From CPC320 sp002336405 (GTDB lineage: Bacteria > Pseudomonadota > Alphaproteobacteria > Rhodobacterales > Rhodobacteraceae): a stretch of 64,000 bases of DNA. Both the position numbers and the translations under genes were made by a program. The notes below the pieces were generated by a model. That model saw nothing but the letters and a program-made list of their open reading frames with translations. It made no database searches and had not been told where the DNA came from. Positions 54,505-63,908 of this stretch are shown in pieces. Within the stretch, counting starts at the first letter, position 1. Every line of letters begins with the position of its first letter. The stretch covers positions 42,412-106,411 of the forward strand of contig CASIAN010000039.1 in the NCBI GenBank assembly GCA_949372595.1, in the 5' to 3' direction.

Positions 54505-55141
54505 ACAAACAATCTCATCATATACTTGTGGGTCCAGAATATCGCTGAGGACCCAGACCGGATCAGGTCAAACCGTTTTCAGAAGGGGCAAAACCAAAGA
54601 CCAACCCGTAAGCGCATCGACTTTGTGCAAGACATTCTGCTCCCCAATTCGACGCGCGCTCTCGTGCGTGAAAATATCCATGAAAACCCCAATGTAGATT
54701 TCCAAAGCATATAAAATTTGGCCGAGTGCAGAAATCAGGAATTGTGCAAAGGTCTTTGGATACTACTTTCAATCAGTGATCCAACGCCTGACCGCACCAC
54801 AAAGTTACAGCAATCAAACAAAAACAATTTATTTTACAATGGCCAAAATCAATAAGTGTACCAAAAAGCGGTAAGGACGCACAGTGACTGATCATAGCTT
54901 TTATCGACGGAACAACCGAAAACCCACCCGATCACAGCGCTCTTCGACCTCTGCCAAAGGTATTTTTTCAAAAATATGGGCCTACGGTGCGGCCACATCT
55001 TCAAATGGTTTACCCCACTGGCGGCGAACATATTGGGCCGCCCGCACAAGGATGACAAACCTGCCACTGCAACCTTACCAAACACGTCTTGCATACAGAC
55101 TCGAAAACAGCAAAGCCTTCAAATACGGGTCTGCAACCAAA
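54505..55141. other. Eroded region downstream of the IS30 fragment
   Basis: About 640 bases without an intact gene. On the minus strand around 54900-55080 there is a protein-like stretch (ILVRAAQYVRRQWGKPFED, then IPLAEVEERCDRVGFRLFRR) interrupted by a stop. It is a likely gene remnant of unknown family. No RNA gene or hairpin terminator is evident. Confidence 0.4.
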
Positions 55142-55372
55142 TCAGATTGCTTGGTGGATCATATTTGCATCTGCAACTGCATCAGTGGTGGCGTTGGCTT
55201 TGGCATCTTTTTTGGCAAATTCGGCTTCAATTTGTTTCATGACGTTCAATGCGTACGTTGTGCGATCGATCCCAGCCTCTGCAAGCTGCGCGTCAGTCGA
55301 ATTTTGAAGCGTTTTCATAGCTGCAGATACCGCTTTAGCCAAGATCATTGCGCGATATATTTTCTTCAACAT
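55142..55372 (-). CDS. Small protein with a DUF1127-like segment
   Basis: 76 residues from ATG 55372, with a GGAGAG ribosome site upstream. The segment STDAQLAEAGIDRTTYAL resembles the DUF1127 motif (ST-x-x-x-L-x-x-x-GI-x-R) found in short alphaproteobacterial proteins, some of which affect RNA turnover and phosphate/carbon responses. The remainder is a helical, charged tail (EAEFAKKDAKANATTDA). It could be a decayed relative; the assignment is tentative. Confidence 0.5.
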   Translation of the reverse strand: MLKKIYRAMILAKAVSAAMKTLQNSTDAQLAEAGIDRTTYALNVMKQIEAEFAKKDAKANATTDAVADANMIHQAI

Positions 55373-55548
55373 TTTACTCTCCAGCGTGACCATACCAACA
55401 TAGAAAGCCTCGCAAAAGATTACGACAGACAAGTTCGCAATGCCGCAATGCAACAAACGCATGGAAGGGCAGATGCGTATGTCCAGATGTCAAAAATAAT
55501 CGGAGTGTAAAAATGGCAAAATTTCAGATGTGCTTGACCAGAATATAT

Positions 55549-57468
55549 CTAAGATATGCTTGTCACATGTTTGTACACGGTCGTCCGCGAAATGCCTAAA
55601 CGTCGTGACACCAGACTGATGTTGCCCCCTGTTTCAAGCCATGTCTTCTTGATCAACAGGCAGCTTTCCTTGCGCATGGGCGATTGCGTACACGTCTCAC
55701 ATGGGGTCATGTCGCCCGCAGACAGAGTATGATCAGTCTGAAGATTGGCATAACGAATAATCGGACCTTCTGCACTGGCGACGAGAACCCTGAGAACCTT
55801 TTTCAACTGGCCAATATTTCCTGGCCAATCCCGCGCTTCCAAAGCGTCTAATGCGGCTTTAGACAGCCGCTGCGAGGGTGCAATTTGCCGCAGCAATTCA
55901 ACGGTCAATTTTCTAAAATCGGTGCGTTGCGGCAAACTGGGCAACGAAATCTGTGCGCCTAGCAAATTTTCAAGAAAGACAGGTTTCATGTTTGGCTGCT
56001 GTTGCAAGTCTGACATCGCGTATTGGCTCGAGAATACCAGACCGCCAATCGCTTGTTGACCCTTGGCGGGCCTGGTTTCGAGAGTTGCTTCCAACACTTG
56101 GCTGATGGTGTCCTGCACCGCTTCCGGCAGCGCATCAATTGCGCTTAAAAACAGTGTCCCTCCATTGGCTTGTGCCAGTTTCCCCCGGGCCTGGCTTGGC
56201 GGCTGATGGTCAAAGTAAGCAAGTTTTCCCGCCGGGCCAAAAAAGACGCTTTCATGATTGTCTTCGGTTAAGAGACTGCCGTCGATTTCAACAAAGGGTT
56301 TACCGCACAAAAGCTGCTGATGCAGCGCCAGCGCAGTGGTTTTCTTACCTGATCCCCGCGCCCCTTCTATAAAAACCGGAAGCTTATGTTCCAAAGCTTT
56401 TCGGGCCAGTGTCAGATGCCGTTTTAAAACTGGATCTGCATCAATGTACTTTGGCAAAACGCTATCGTTGGCCGGATCGGTTTTACTATCACACCCGTTA
56501 TCGGACGCCGCTGCTTTTAGCGTTTGCAACAAATTCAGTTTCACCGGCATATGAACAATGCGCTTAGTTGTAGACTCTTTCATCGACATAAATACCGCCG
56601 AGCCCATCGTGTCTTGAATACGAATGATCTCATCCGAATTAAGCCGGTTGATAATTGCCGAAAACGGGAGTGCGAAAATATCACGAAAATGCTGTTTTTG
56701 CGAGAGATCCAAGCCATTGAGCATGATTTTGGCATTGATGTTTGCGCCCTCAATAAAGCCGTGATCATCCACCGCCAAGAGTGCCGCGCTGGTCGTTGAC
56801 AAATATTCATGGCGCGCATGAAAGGCAATAATCGAAGACGTACTGAATTGATCGATAAACAGCCTGTTTTCGACATTTTTACTGGCAAGTTTGACCAGAG
56901 CCAGCGTGTGCTGCTGGCGCGAGGCCGCATCGGAGGTGGCATCAATCATACCGACGATCTGGTCATCTTGCCCATAAATCGGGGCGGCAAAGCACGACAG
57001 ATTGCCCAGTTTTCGAAAAAAATGATCATGGCCAGCCACAATTTGCGCCGCGCCGCTGTGAAGCGCCAGACCAAGCGCATTGGTTCCCCGATAGTTTTCT
57101 GTCCAAATCGACCCCGGAATGACGGCTTTTCCGGCATCACTTTTCTTGAACTCATCGTCGAGCAACGCATCGAGAACGACGCCGCGCGTATCGGCATAGG
57201 CCACCATAAAGTTTGTGCCGGCGATCTGGTTGTACAAAAGCTCTAACTCAGGCAGTACAAACTTTCTTATATGTTGATTTTCCTGAATAATTTCGGAAAG
57301 CTCAGTGTTTGATGTCACCGCATCCACAGGCTTGCCTGCTGGGTTCAAGCCAAAAGAAGAGCAGCGTGCCCAGCTGGTAGAAATCGAACTATCGGCCAGA
57401 TCTTCATCTGGTGTCAGAGCATGCTGCGCAAATGCATCTTGGGCGCGCCCGCTGGAAAATCTGTCCAT
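55549..57468 (-). CDS. AcoR-like Fis-family regulator with degenerate AAA+ domain
   Basis: About 639 residues. The N-terminal GAF-like sensor region (STSWARCSSFGLNPAG, then WTENYRGTNALGLAL) is the AcoR type. A central AAA+ domain and a C-terminal Fis helix-turn-helix (ETGGNISLVSRRLGISRTTV) follow. The AAA+ core is abnormal: Walker A is GARGSGKKTT, the GAFTGA loop that contacts sigma-54 is absent (GPAGKLAYFD in its place), and Walker B is GTLFLSAID without the Asp-Glu pair. It probably regulates without sigma-54 activation. The ATG at 57468 has AGGGGG 6 bases upstream; 57474 is an alternative. No obvious target operon adjoins it. Confidence 0.82.
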   Translation of the reverse strand: MDRFSSGRAQDAFAQHALTPDEDLADSSISTSWARCSSFGLNPAGKPVDAVTSNTELSEIIQENQHIRKFVLPELELLYNQIAGTNFMVAYADTRGVVLDALLDDEFKKSDAGKAVIPGSIWTENYRGTNALGLALHSGAAQIVAGHDHFFRKLGNLSCFAAPIYGQDDQIVGMIDATSDAASRQQHTLALVKLASKNVENRLFIDQFSTSSIIAFHARHEYLSTTSAALLAVDDHGFIEGANINAKIMLNGLDLSQKQHFRDIFALPFSAIINRLNSDEIIRIQDTMGSAVFMSMKESTTKRIVHMPVKLNLLQTLKAAASDNGCDSKTDPANDSVLPKYIDADPVLKRHLTLARKALEHKLPVFIEGARGSGKKTTALALHQQLLCGKPFVEIDGSLLTEDNHESVFFGPAGKLAYFDHQPPSQARGKLAQANGGTLFLSAIDALPEAVQDTISQVLEATLETRPAKGQQAIGGLVFSSQYAMSDLQQQPNMKPVFLENLLGAQISLPSLPQRTDFRKLTVELLRQIAPSQRLSKAALDALEARDWPGNIGQLKKVLRVLVASAEGPIIRYANLQTDHTLSAGDMTPCETCTQSPMRKESCLLIKKTWLETGGNISLVSRRLGISRTTVYKHVTSIS

Positions 57469-57513
57469 ATTCATCCCCCTACCGAGCTGTAGCAGTCTTT
57501 TTATACCACGCAA

Positions 57514-58366
57514 ATGCTACAACTGTCCAAAAAATGAACATATTTTAAAGGTTTGATTAAATTTGTGCCCTCAGAGTTCGCAGCTTTACCCTGCACATCG
57601 TTGTGCGAGATCAAGCGCCAGCCATTCTGATGGGGTCCCACCTTCGTTTAACACCGCAGCTCCCCATGCATTCGCCTCAAAACTTACGAGGTTCATTTCC
57701 CAGACACAGCCAAGAATAGGTTTGTCGCCACATAAACCCCGTCGGCGCGTCCCATGGTGCGCAGATCTGTTCAAGGTTTGCCAGAATGCTGCCTCACGGC
57801 CAGTAATATATGGGCGATATGATCACATCCTCTATAAAGTGAACGATTTATAACCCCACTGCATGATTTCCAGTTTCGTCTATATACAGCAAGCCGCTGA
57901 CAGCTTTTTGAAGGCTCGGTTCCTGCAGTAGTCGCAATTATGTCATCCAAAAATATATCTTTGGCACAAATAGCATATCGCTTTAATTGCCCCACGCTAT
58001 CTGTCAAAATTGGCGGCGATAAAACAGTAAGCGAGCGAAAATTTTATAAGTGAGCCATGAGAACATTGCTGTTGGATGAAAATGAAGAAACTCTATACCT
58101 AAATAGCCACACCATACCGATTTTGACGGGTCGCGCAAAATCCAACCCCAGCCTGTATGAGTAATTTCCAGCTGTCTCAGTGATCAATCTTGTCATGCAG
58201 ACACCCTGTGGCATCGTGAAGACCCTGACCAAATTGTCGGGCAAGACGCTGCAAGCACCCGCCAAAACCCCACACCCGCCCATTATTGCGGGCATGTATA
58301 CCACAAATAAACGCGCGTCTGCCGCGTTAACTGCCTGCTATGAATGATCCTGATCTTGGAGCACAC
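57514..58366. other. Eroded region between regulator and agmatinase
   Basis: About 850 bases with only broken frames. On the minus strand two protein-like pieces stand out: YAICAKDIFLDDIIATTAG with EPSKSCQRL (57850-58000), and VWEMNLVSFEANAWGAAVL with EGGTPSEWLALDLAQ (57590-57710). They could be parts of one lost gene running from about 58007 to 57586, but I cannot name the family. Confidence 0.45.
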
Positions 58367-59302
58367 TTATTGTCTCAGCGCACAGAGCATTTCATATAAA
58401 AAATTAGCCCCGATCAAGGCTGTGTTACCTGTGGGATCATAGGGCGGTGAGACCTCAACAAGATCGCAGCCGACCACATTCAGACCAGCCATGCCGCGAA
58501 TGATTTCCAACGCTTGGGTAGAGGTCAAACCACCCACTTCAACCGTCCCCGTTCCCGGCGCATAGGCCGGATCAAGGCTATCAATGTCAAAACTCAGATA
58601 CACCGGCGCATCACCTATCTGCCTGCGTATTTCGCTCATCAGGGGGGCCAGCGACTTATACCAACACTCCTCCGCCGGTATGACCGTCCACCCCTGTTGC
58701 CGACCCCAGTCGAAATCGTCAGGGCTGTAGCCCGTGCCCCGCAGGCCGATCTGATAGACTTTTTCGTTGATCAGACACCCGTCTTCCCAAGCCCGGCGAA
58801 ACGGACATCCATGCGCAACCTTTTCCCCAAACATCTCGTCATTGATATCCGCATGCGCATCAACATGCACCAATGCAACGGGGCCAAGCTTTTCGCGTAT
58901 TGCCCGTAAAATTGGCCATGTCAAAGTATGGTCGCCACCCAAGGTTAATGGGATTGTGCCATGGGTCAAAATGTCAGCGTAAAAGTCCGTGATAATATCA
59001 ACCGATTTTTTGAGATCAAATGTATTGATCGGGACGTCACCTATATCTGCGACCTGCATATTGGCGAAAGGGGCAGCGCCAGTCGCCATATTATAGGGCC
59101 GAAGCATGCGGCTTTCGTCGCGAATTTGCCGTGGCCCAAGTCTGGCACCCGGACGGTTTGATGTTCCAATGTCCATGGGTATGCCAATAAAACACGCGTC
59201 CAGACCTTGCGCTGTTGGCTGAGAGGGAAGCCGCATGAAAGTGGCCGGCCCGCCCGTTCGGATCATTTCATTGCCGCTAAGGGGCTGATTGTATTTAGAC
59301 AT
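58367..59302 (-). CDS. speB: Agmatinase / ureohydrolase family protein
   Basis: 311 residues of the arginase/agmatinase superfamily, a Mn enzyme that releases urea from agmatine (giving putrescine) or a related guanidino compound. Metal ligands are in LGGDHTLTW, VHVDAHADINDE and LSFDIDSLDPAYAPGTG. GARLGPRQIRDESRM and CDLVEVSPPYDPTGNTAL are also typical. I start it at ATG 59302 (MSKYNQPLSGNEM), as in homologues. The frame is open 123 codons further upstream because it runs into a TetR remnant with no stop between. A dead polyamine transporter lies nearby, fitting polyamine metabolism. Confidence 0.88.
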   Translation of the reverse strand: MSKYNQPLSGNEMIRTGGPATFMRLPSQPTAQGLDACFIGIPMDIGTSNRPGARLGPRQIRDESRMLRPYNMATGAAPFANMQVADIGDVPINTFDLKKSVDIITDFYADILTHGTIPLTLGGDHTLTWPILRAIREKLGPVALVHVDAHADINDEMFGEKVAHGCPFRRAWEDGCLINEKVYQIGLRGTGYSPDDFDWGRQQGWTVIPAEECWYKSLAPLMSEIRRQIGDAPVYLSFDIDSLDPAYAPGTGTVEVGGLTSTQALEIIRGMAGLNVVGCDLVEVSPPYDPTGNTALIGANFLYEMLCALRQ

Positions 59303-59921
59303 CTGAGGTGCATTCTCAATTAAGTTGGAAATCAGTGCCATTTGACCTGCAACCTTTGTTTTCAAAGTTTCCAGATACATGACTAAGTATTTTGCAAACG
59401 CTATATACATAGCAGTAAAATTATTAAACAGCATTTTGGCGATTAATATAGGATCAATATCTGCCCGGACTTCGCCACGTTGCTGCAAATCGGACACCAA
59501 ATCCCCCAACTGCTGCGCCAGCCGCTGGCCCAGATCATTGTATCGCTGGCCAATTGACCTCTCTGCACCGGTCAAAGCGAGGCTCATCGCTGTGCGCCAC
59601 ATTTCCTTTGTCAGATGCCGTAAAGAATGATCATAGCCACAAAATATGAGCGCTAAAAATACGGCATCCATGCCTTTTGGCGGATTTTAACAGGCCGCCA
59701 CCCGCTAAAAGCACCTCTTCCACTTCCAGTGTGACGCAGGCAATCAAAATATCAGCTTTTGTGACATAGTAATTGCAAACCGTCCCAACCAACACGCCGG
59801 CCACTGCGGCCAGATCCCCTCTGTGAACCACGCGATTGCCGTTTCAGCGGAACTTTCTCAGCGCTGCATCCAATATCCGACGCAGGCGGTCGGTTTTTTG
59901 CTTTTGGCGAAGATCGACCAT
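59303..59921 (-). pseudogene. TetR family regulator remnant, reading into the agmatinase gene
   Basis: Starts at ATG 59921: VDLRQKQKTDRLRRILDAAL, an in-frame TGA, then HRGDLAAVAGVLVGTVCNYY (the TetR helix-turn-helix) and KADILIACVTLEVEEVLL. A frameshift near 59640-59660 moves to the frame DHSLRHLTKEMWRTAMSLAL, QRYNDLGQRLAQQLGDLV and LIAKMLFNNFTAMYIAFAKY, the ligand-binding domain. That frame has no stop before the agmatinase ATG, so a TetR-agmatinase fusion product could be made from an internal start. It presumably once controlled agmatinase and the divergent transporter. Confidence 0.72.
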
Positions 59922-60028
59922 GCCAGCTGCCCTTAGAAATATTATTTTTAGTCCACCACAAAGACGAACTGCTTCAACATTTTGGTCAATTGCAACATGT
60001 TGGGCCATGACATTTGAAAGGAGACACT

Positions 60029-61119
60029 ATGGCAAACAAGTATTTTCTTCGGGAAACTGCACTCACATTAAGCCTAAGCGAGCAGTCTTTCGCACAGGGA
60101 AAATTGAACGCACTGTTGAGGGATCACACGGATGCCGCTTTGATCGAACCACTGATAAAGATCTATGACGTCAAAGTAAATTAAAGGGCATATGAGGGAA
60201 CAGTGGCCACATTTGCCATGCTTGAGCAATCGCATCCGGGTAGTTGGGATGTGCTTGTTATAGATGGCAGCAACGTGTTTCAGGCCGTCGACGCCGGTTT
60301 GATGGCACCGCTACCGGCCGATCAAATACCGATTGGTCATCAATTGCCCGAGATCGCAATGTCGGACAACAACGCATCAGATGATGTGATGTATGCCATC
60401 GCTGCGAAGTTCGGCTATAACACTATTTCCTATAACGCCACCAAAGTGGACAATGCGGACAAAAATGACATGTCAAAAGTCTGGTCCGACAAGTACAAAG
60501 ACCGCATCGCCATCTGCGATTGCGATCTGCCTGTTATGGGCGTGGCTGCGATGGCCAATGGCATCGAAACGGCGTAGATCAGTTCAAACAACCTGCCGTA
60601 GATTGATGAAACACTGGCTGCGATGCGCGCCAACGCGCGACTGGTCAGCGATGTTGTGTCATCTCAAACACCCCTTGCAACCGGAGAAGTCGATATCGTA
60701 ATTGCCGGCGACGAATGGCTCACAGCCGTGCTCACAGGGGACCAGCCCGAGAGGACCCTGACCATCCCCAAACAGGGCGGCATGCGTTGGACCCAACCGA
60801 TTGAGGTGCTCAAGGCCTCTGAAGGCAAAATCTGGCTGTCGAGTTCGTGAAATACATTGTCAGCCCAGAGGCACAGGCCGTCCTTGCGACCTCATCGTGT
60901 TTTTGGGGCATGCCAGCCAACAGCAAGGCGGGTGACCAGCTCAGCAGCGATCAGAAAACCGCGCTGCGCTGGGACCAACAGGCGGATCACGCCGCCCGTA
61001 CACAACTGTACCCGGCACCCGATGCGGATCGTGATGCGGATATGCAGGATCTATGGCTCGAAACATTGCAACAGAGAGTGTCAGCAAAAAAGGCCGGGGC
61101 TTTGTGGCCCCTGCCCTGA
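60029..61119 (+). pseudogene. PotD-like polyamine-binding protein, multiple nonsense codons
   Basis: Begins with a good AAAGGAG site and ATG 60029. In one frame it gives a signal-like start, IEPLIKIYDVKVN, WDVLVIDGSNVFQAVDAGLM, FGYNTISYNATKVD and WSDKYKDRIAICDCDLPVMG, interrupted by TAA at 60182 and TAG at 60575 and 60599. The frame then continues TLAAMRANARLVSDVV to GEVDIVIAGDEWLTAV. A frameshift near 60845 leads to KYIVSPEAQAVLATSSCFWG. This is a spermidine/putrescine-type binding protein. It is the first gene of a dead four-gene transporter operon, divergent from agmatinase. Confidence 0.78.
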
Positions 61120-61890
61120 TTTGGACAGCAGCATTTTTTATCCTTCGGCTGCTGGTGATGGGGGCAATGTTGCGGGCGGTCTTAGACCGGCGCAACCTTA
61201 TCTTGGGCATACATTTCGACAATCACACTCAGCTGCTTGAGAAAGCCTATCTGCTGCGCGCCATTGGTGTCTCTCTTGAAATCACGGACTGTTACGCTGG
61301 TCTCGACTGTTCTCGCATATTCGCTGGCTTGGATCATTGCCTTTCGGGTGCCTGCGCACTGGCAACGATTGGTACTTTTACTGAGCACTCTACTTTTCTG
61401 AAACTCCTAGATGGTGCGCTCATACTCTTGGATTCTGGTGCTAGCCCGCGAAGGGCTGATCAACAATGCGCTGGCGGGACAAGGCTTTTTAAACGCCCCG
61501 CTGACGTTGGCGTCAACGCGGATTGCAACAGTGACCAGCTTTGCCCATTTCCTTTTTATGCGGCTCACGTTGACAATTTACGCCGACCTTATTCAACTAT
61601 CGCCGGGCGACGATGAATCTGAGGGCAAATGCGTTTCAAACCTTCTGGTATGTGATCGCGCCCCTCACCTCACTAGAAGGTATCACCGGTGCCTTTTTGA
61701 CCTTTGTGCGGTGCATCGGAGATTACATCACCCCGTAAAATCTGGGTGGCAATAACGAACTGACGGTGCCGCAAATCATCATGGTACAACTGGGGCGGCG
61801 CGCAGATTTCCCTCTGGATTCGGCACTGTCAATAGTGCGCATGGGGATTGTTTCGTTGACCTGTTTATTGTCTTCACGCTGGTTGAGGCT
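61053..61890 (+). pseudogene. PotB-like permease remnant
   Basis: The N terminus (ARNIATESVSKKGRGFVAPAL, an ABC-permease-like cytoplasmic start and first helix) overlaps the binding-protein remnant. Later pieces in other frames are SYSWILVLAREGLINNAL, PLTSLEGITGAFLTFVRC-type sequence near 61670, and LTVPQIIMVQL near 61760. Several frameshifts and stops. Identified mainly by order and hydrophobic pattern. Confidence 0.6.
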
Positions 61891-62263
61891 CGACCGGGTA
61901 TGATGCGCGTTCTCCCATAAGCCTATCTGGGTATCGCCTGCAGATTTCTTCTATTTGCCGGTAGCCTCACTGGTATTATTCTCGTTTCAGGCAGGCAACC
62001 TGCCAGTGCCACCGTTCAATGGACCCAACCTTCAATGGTATTAAGAGGTGCTGACTGAAGAGGACTTAACGGATGCCCTTGGTCATTCGCTGTTGGTGGC
62101 TATTGCCTCATGACTGGTGGCGGGGGCTTTGATTTTTTTTGCCGCGTATGGGTTGGCACGATACCGCTTACCGAGGGCAGCAGTGCTGCGGGGCGTGCGA
62201 ATTGTGCCAATGACCGTCAGCTATCGTATTGTTGGCTTGGGCTTGTTAATCGTTTTCAATTAA
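61891..62263 (+). pseudogene. PotC-like permease remnant
   Basis: Readable pieces are FYLPVASLVLFSFQAGNLPV, DALGHSLLVAIAS followed by a stop, LVAGALIFFAAYGLARYRLP, and RIVPMTVSYRIVGLGLLIVF. These are the typical first half of a PotC-type permease. The second half, with the coupling loop, is missing. The next remnant (ATPase) starts directly after, so a deletion joined the two. Confidence 0.6.
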
Positions 62264-63254
62264 TGGGGGGCCAGTCTGTCGCTCTGGACGGTATCCATTG
62301 GGAGGCGGCAAAACAACTTTGCTTTCCGTATTGGGCGGTTTCCTCGCGCCTGTGCAGAGGCAGATGATGATTGGCAGCCAAACAATGAGAAGAGTGGCGC
62401 CAGCAAAGTGGCCCGCCACAAAGATGTTTCCGGACTATGGCTTGATTCGTCATATGAGTTTGCGCGACAATCTAGGCTTTGGCCTGCGAATGGCAGTCAT
62501 GCTCCGGCACAAACGCCATAAAAAAACTGTTGAAAAAACTGTTGAAAAAATTGGGTATGGCCGAGTTGGCCAGTCCCGCCCTGAAACGCCCGCACGAGCT
62601 TTCCAGCGGCCAACACCAGCGCGCGGATCTGGCTCGGGCATTGGTCGTTAAGCCCAATGTTCTAGTGCTTGACGAACCGCTGAGCGCACTGGACCTCAAA
62701 TTGCGCCTCGCCATGCAAGGCGAGCTCAAAGCCATCCTGCGGCACCTCGGCACCACATTTGTACATGTCACGCAAGATCAGTAAAAAGCCATGGCGATCT
62801 CGGACCAGATTGGTGTTATGAACACAGCCCACATTGAGGATTCTGGCCCACCCTCGCAGATTTACGGAACCCCGCACACACTTTTCACTCCGGGTTTCAT
62901 GGCGGAGATGGATGTAATCCAAGCCCACCACAGTCTCAACGGCATCACCACACCGTTTGGACCTATTAATTTGCAACAATTCAGCGGGCTGGTGCGGTGC
63001 TTCTCTGCGTCCAACCAGAGACGATCACTCTTGATCCGAGCACCCCCTCACGGGGCATCACAGACATTCTGAATCTGTCGTTTTTCGGAACTCACCCGCG
63101 TGCGCAATTGCAGCTCACTGGCATTTCGCAGCTGAACATTGCGCTTCTGCCGCCATCTATGGCCAATAGCACCAAAAAGGGCATTAAAATTTATGATAAA
63201 CTGGACGCGGATGTGATTTTGATGCGGCGGCACAGCGCAACTCGAGTATATTAA
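62264..63254 (+). pseudogene. PotA-like ATP-binding protein remnant
   Basis: Walker A GGGKTTLLSVLGGFL at about 62300, then a Q-loop-like piece, ELSSGQHQRADLARALV (signature, about 62595) and VLVLDEPLSALDLKLRLAMQ (Walker B), and HVTQDQ followed by a TAA. ISDQIGVMNTAHIEDSGPPSQIYGTP-type sequence and a TOBE-like end follow. Frameshifts separate the blocks, and a 12-base tandem repeat lies at 62521-62544. Last member of the dead polyamine transporter. Confidence 0.75.
62521..62544. repeat. 12-bp tandem repeat in the PotA remnant
   Basis: AAAAAACTGTTG occurs twice head to tail, followed by a partial third copy (AAAAAATTG). In one frame it encodes repeated KKLL. Probably a slippage duplication tolerated in a dead gene. 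Confidence 0.85.
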
Positions 63255-63262
63255 GAGGCCAC

Positions 63263-63908
63263 TTTTGGCAGTTTTTAAAAAAATATATTTGACATAAAAA
63301 GACAAGATCGCCGTTTTCTCTGCATGGGCCGCCATAACACCGCTCAAGGCTATTAATTTCTGAAAAGCATGATGCCACGGAAATATTATCTAAGACGGAA
63401 AATACGCATATTAAAATATTTGATTTGCTTTATGCAGCGCTCTGATTATTCAGTGTTCGGCTCAGGTTACAGACGGCAGACCCAGGCAAAAATCTATCTT
63501 TTTGGATTGCTACGCCTCAATTTCTCCCCGCATTAAACTACAGACCCACCAAAACGACAAAAAATCTTTTGAAATAATGTGCTTGTGGCCATAATCCTCG
63601 CACCGCATACTTTTGGTAAATTATATTATTTAATGCTAAATATTGAAATCGCCGCGCTGCAAGGTTAGATCACCTACTGCACAGTTCCCAAAGCAACTTG
63701 CTAGATGGGACCGGAAATGCCACAACTTCAACTTATAGAAAATTTTACCAAAACAGAAAATGAACCACTCGAGACATAAAAGCAGCAAGGCCAATCCTGC
63801 GCTCTTCCCGGGTGTATGTGCAAAGTTTAGGCATGACGTTGCCCAAAAAAGATCTCTTAACGGGATCAACTACGACACTCTCCACTTAAACAATAATTGG
63901 CCGACGTA
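63263..63908. other. AT-rich non-coding region
   Basis: About 650 AT-rich bases between the dead transporter and the last partial gene. A 77-codon frame on the minus strand (63636-63869) is hydrophobic and Cys/Phe-rich, without a family or ribosome site. I do not support it as a gene. Nothing else is recognised. Confidence 0.4.

Noticed and set aside
58044..58304. 86-codon minus-strand frame near the agmatinase 3' side
   Set aside because: Cys/Met-rich with no pattern or ribosome site. More likely part of the eroded region.
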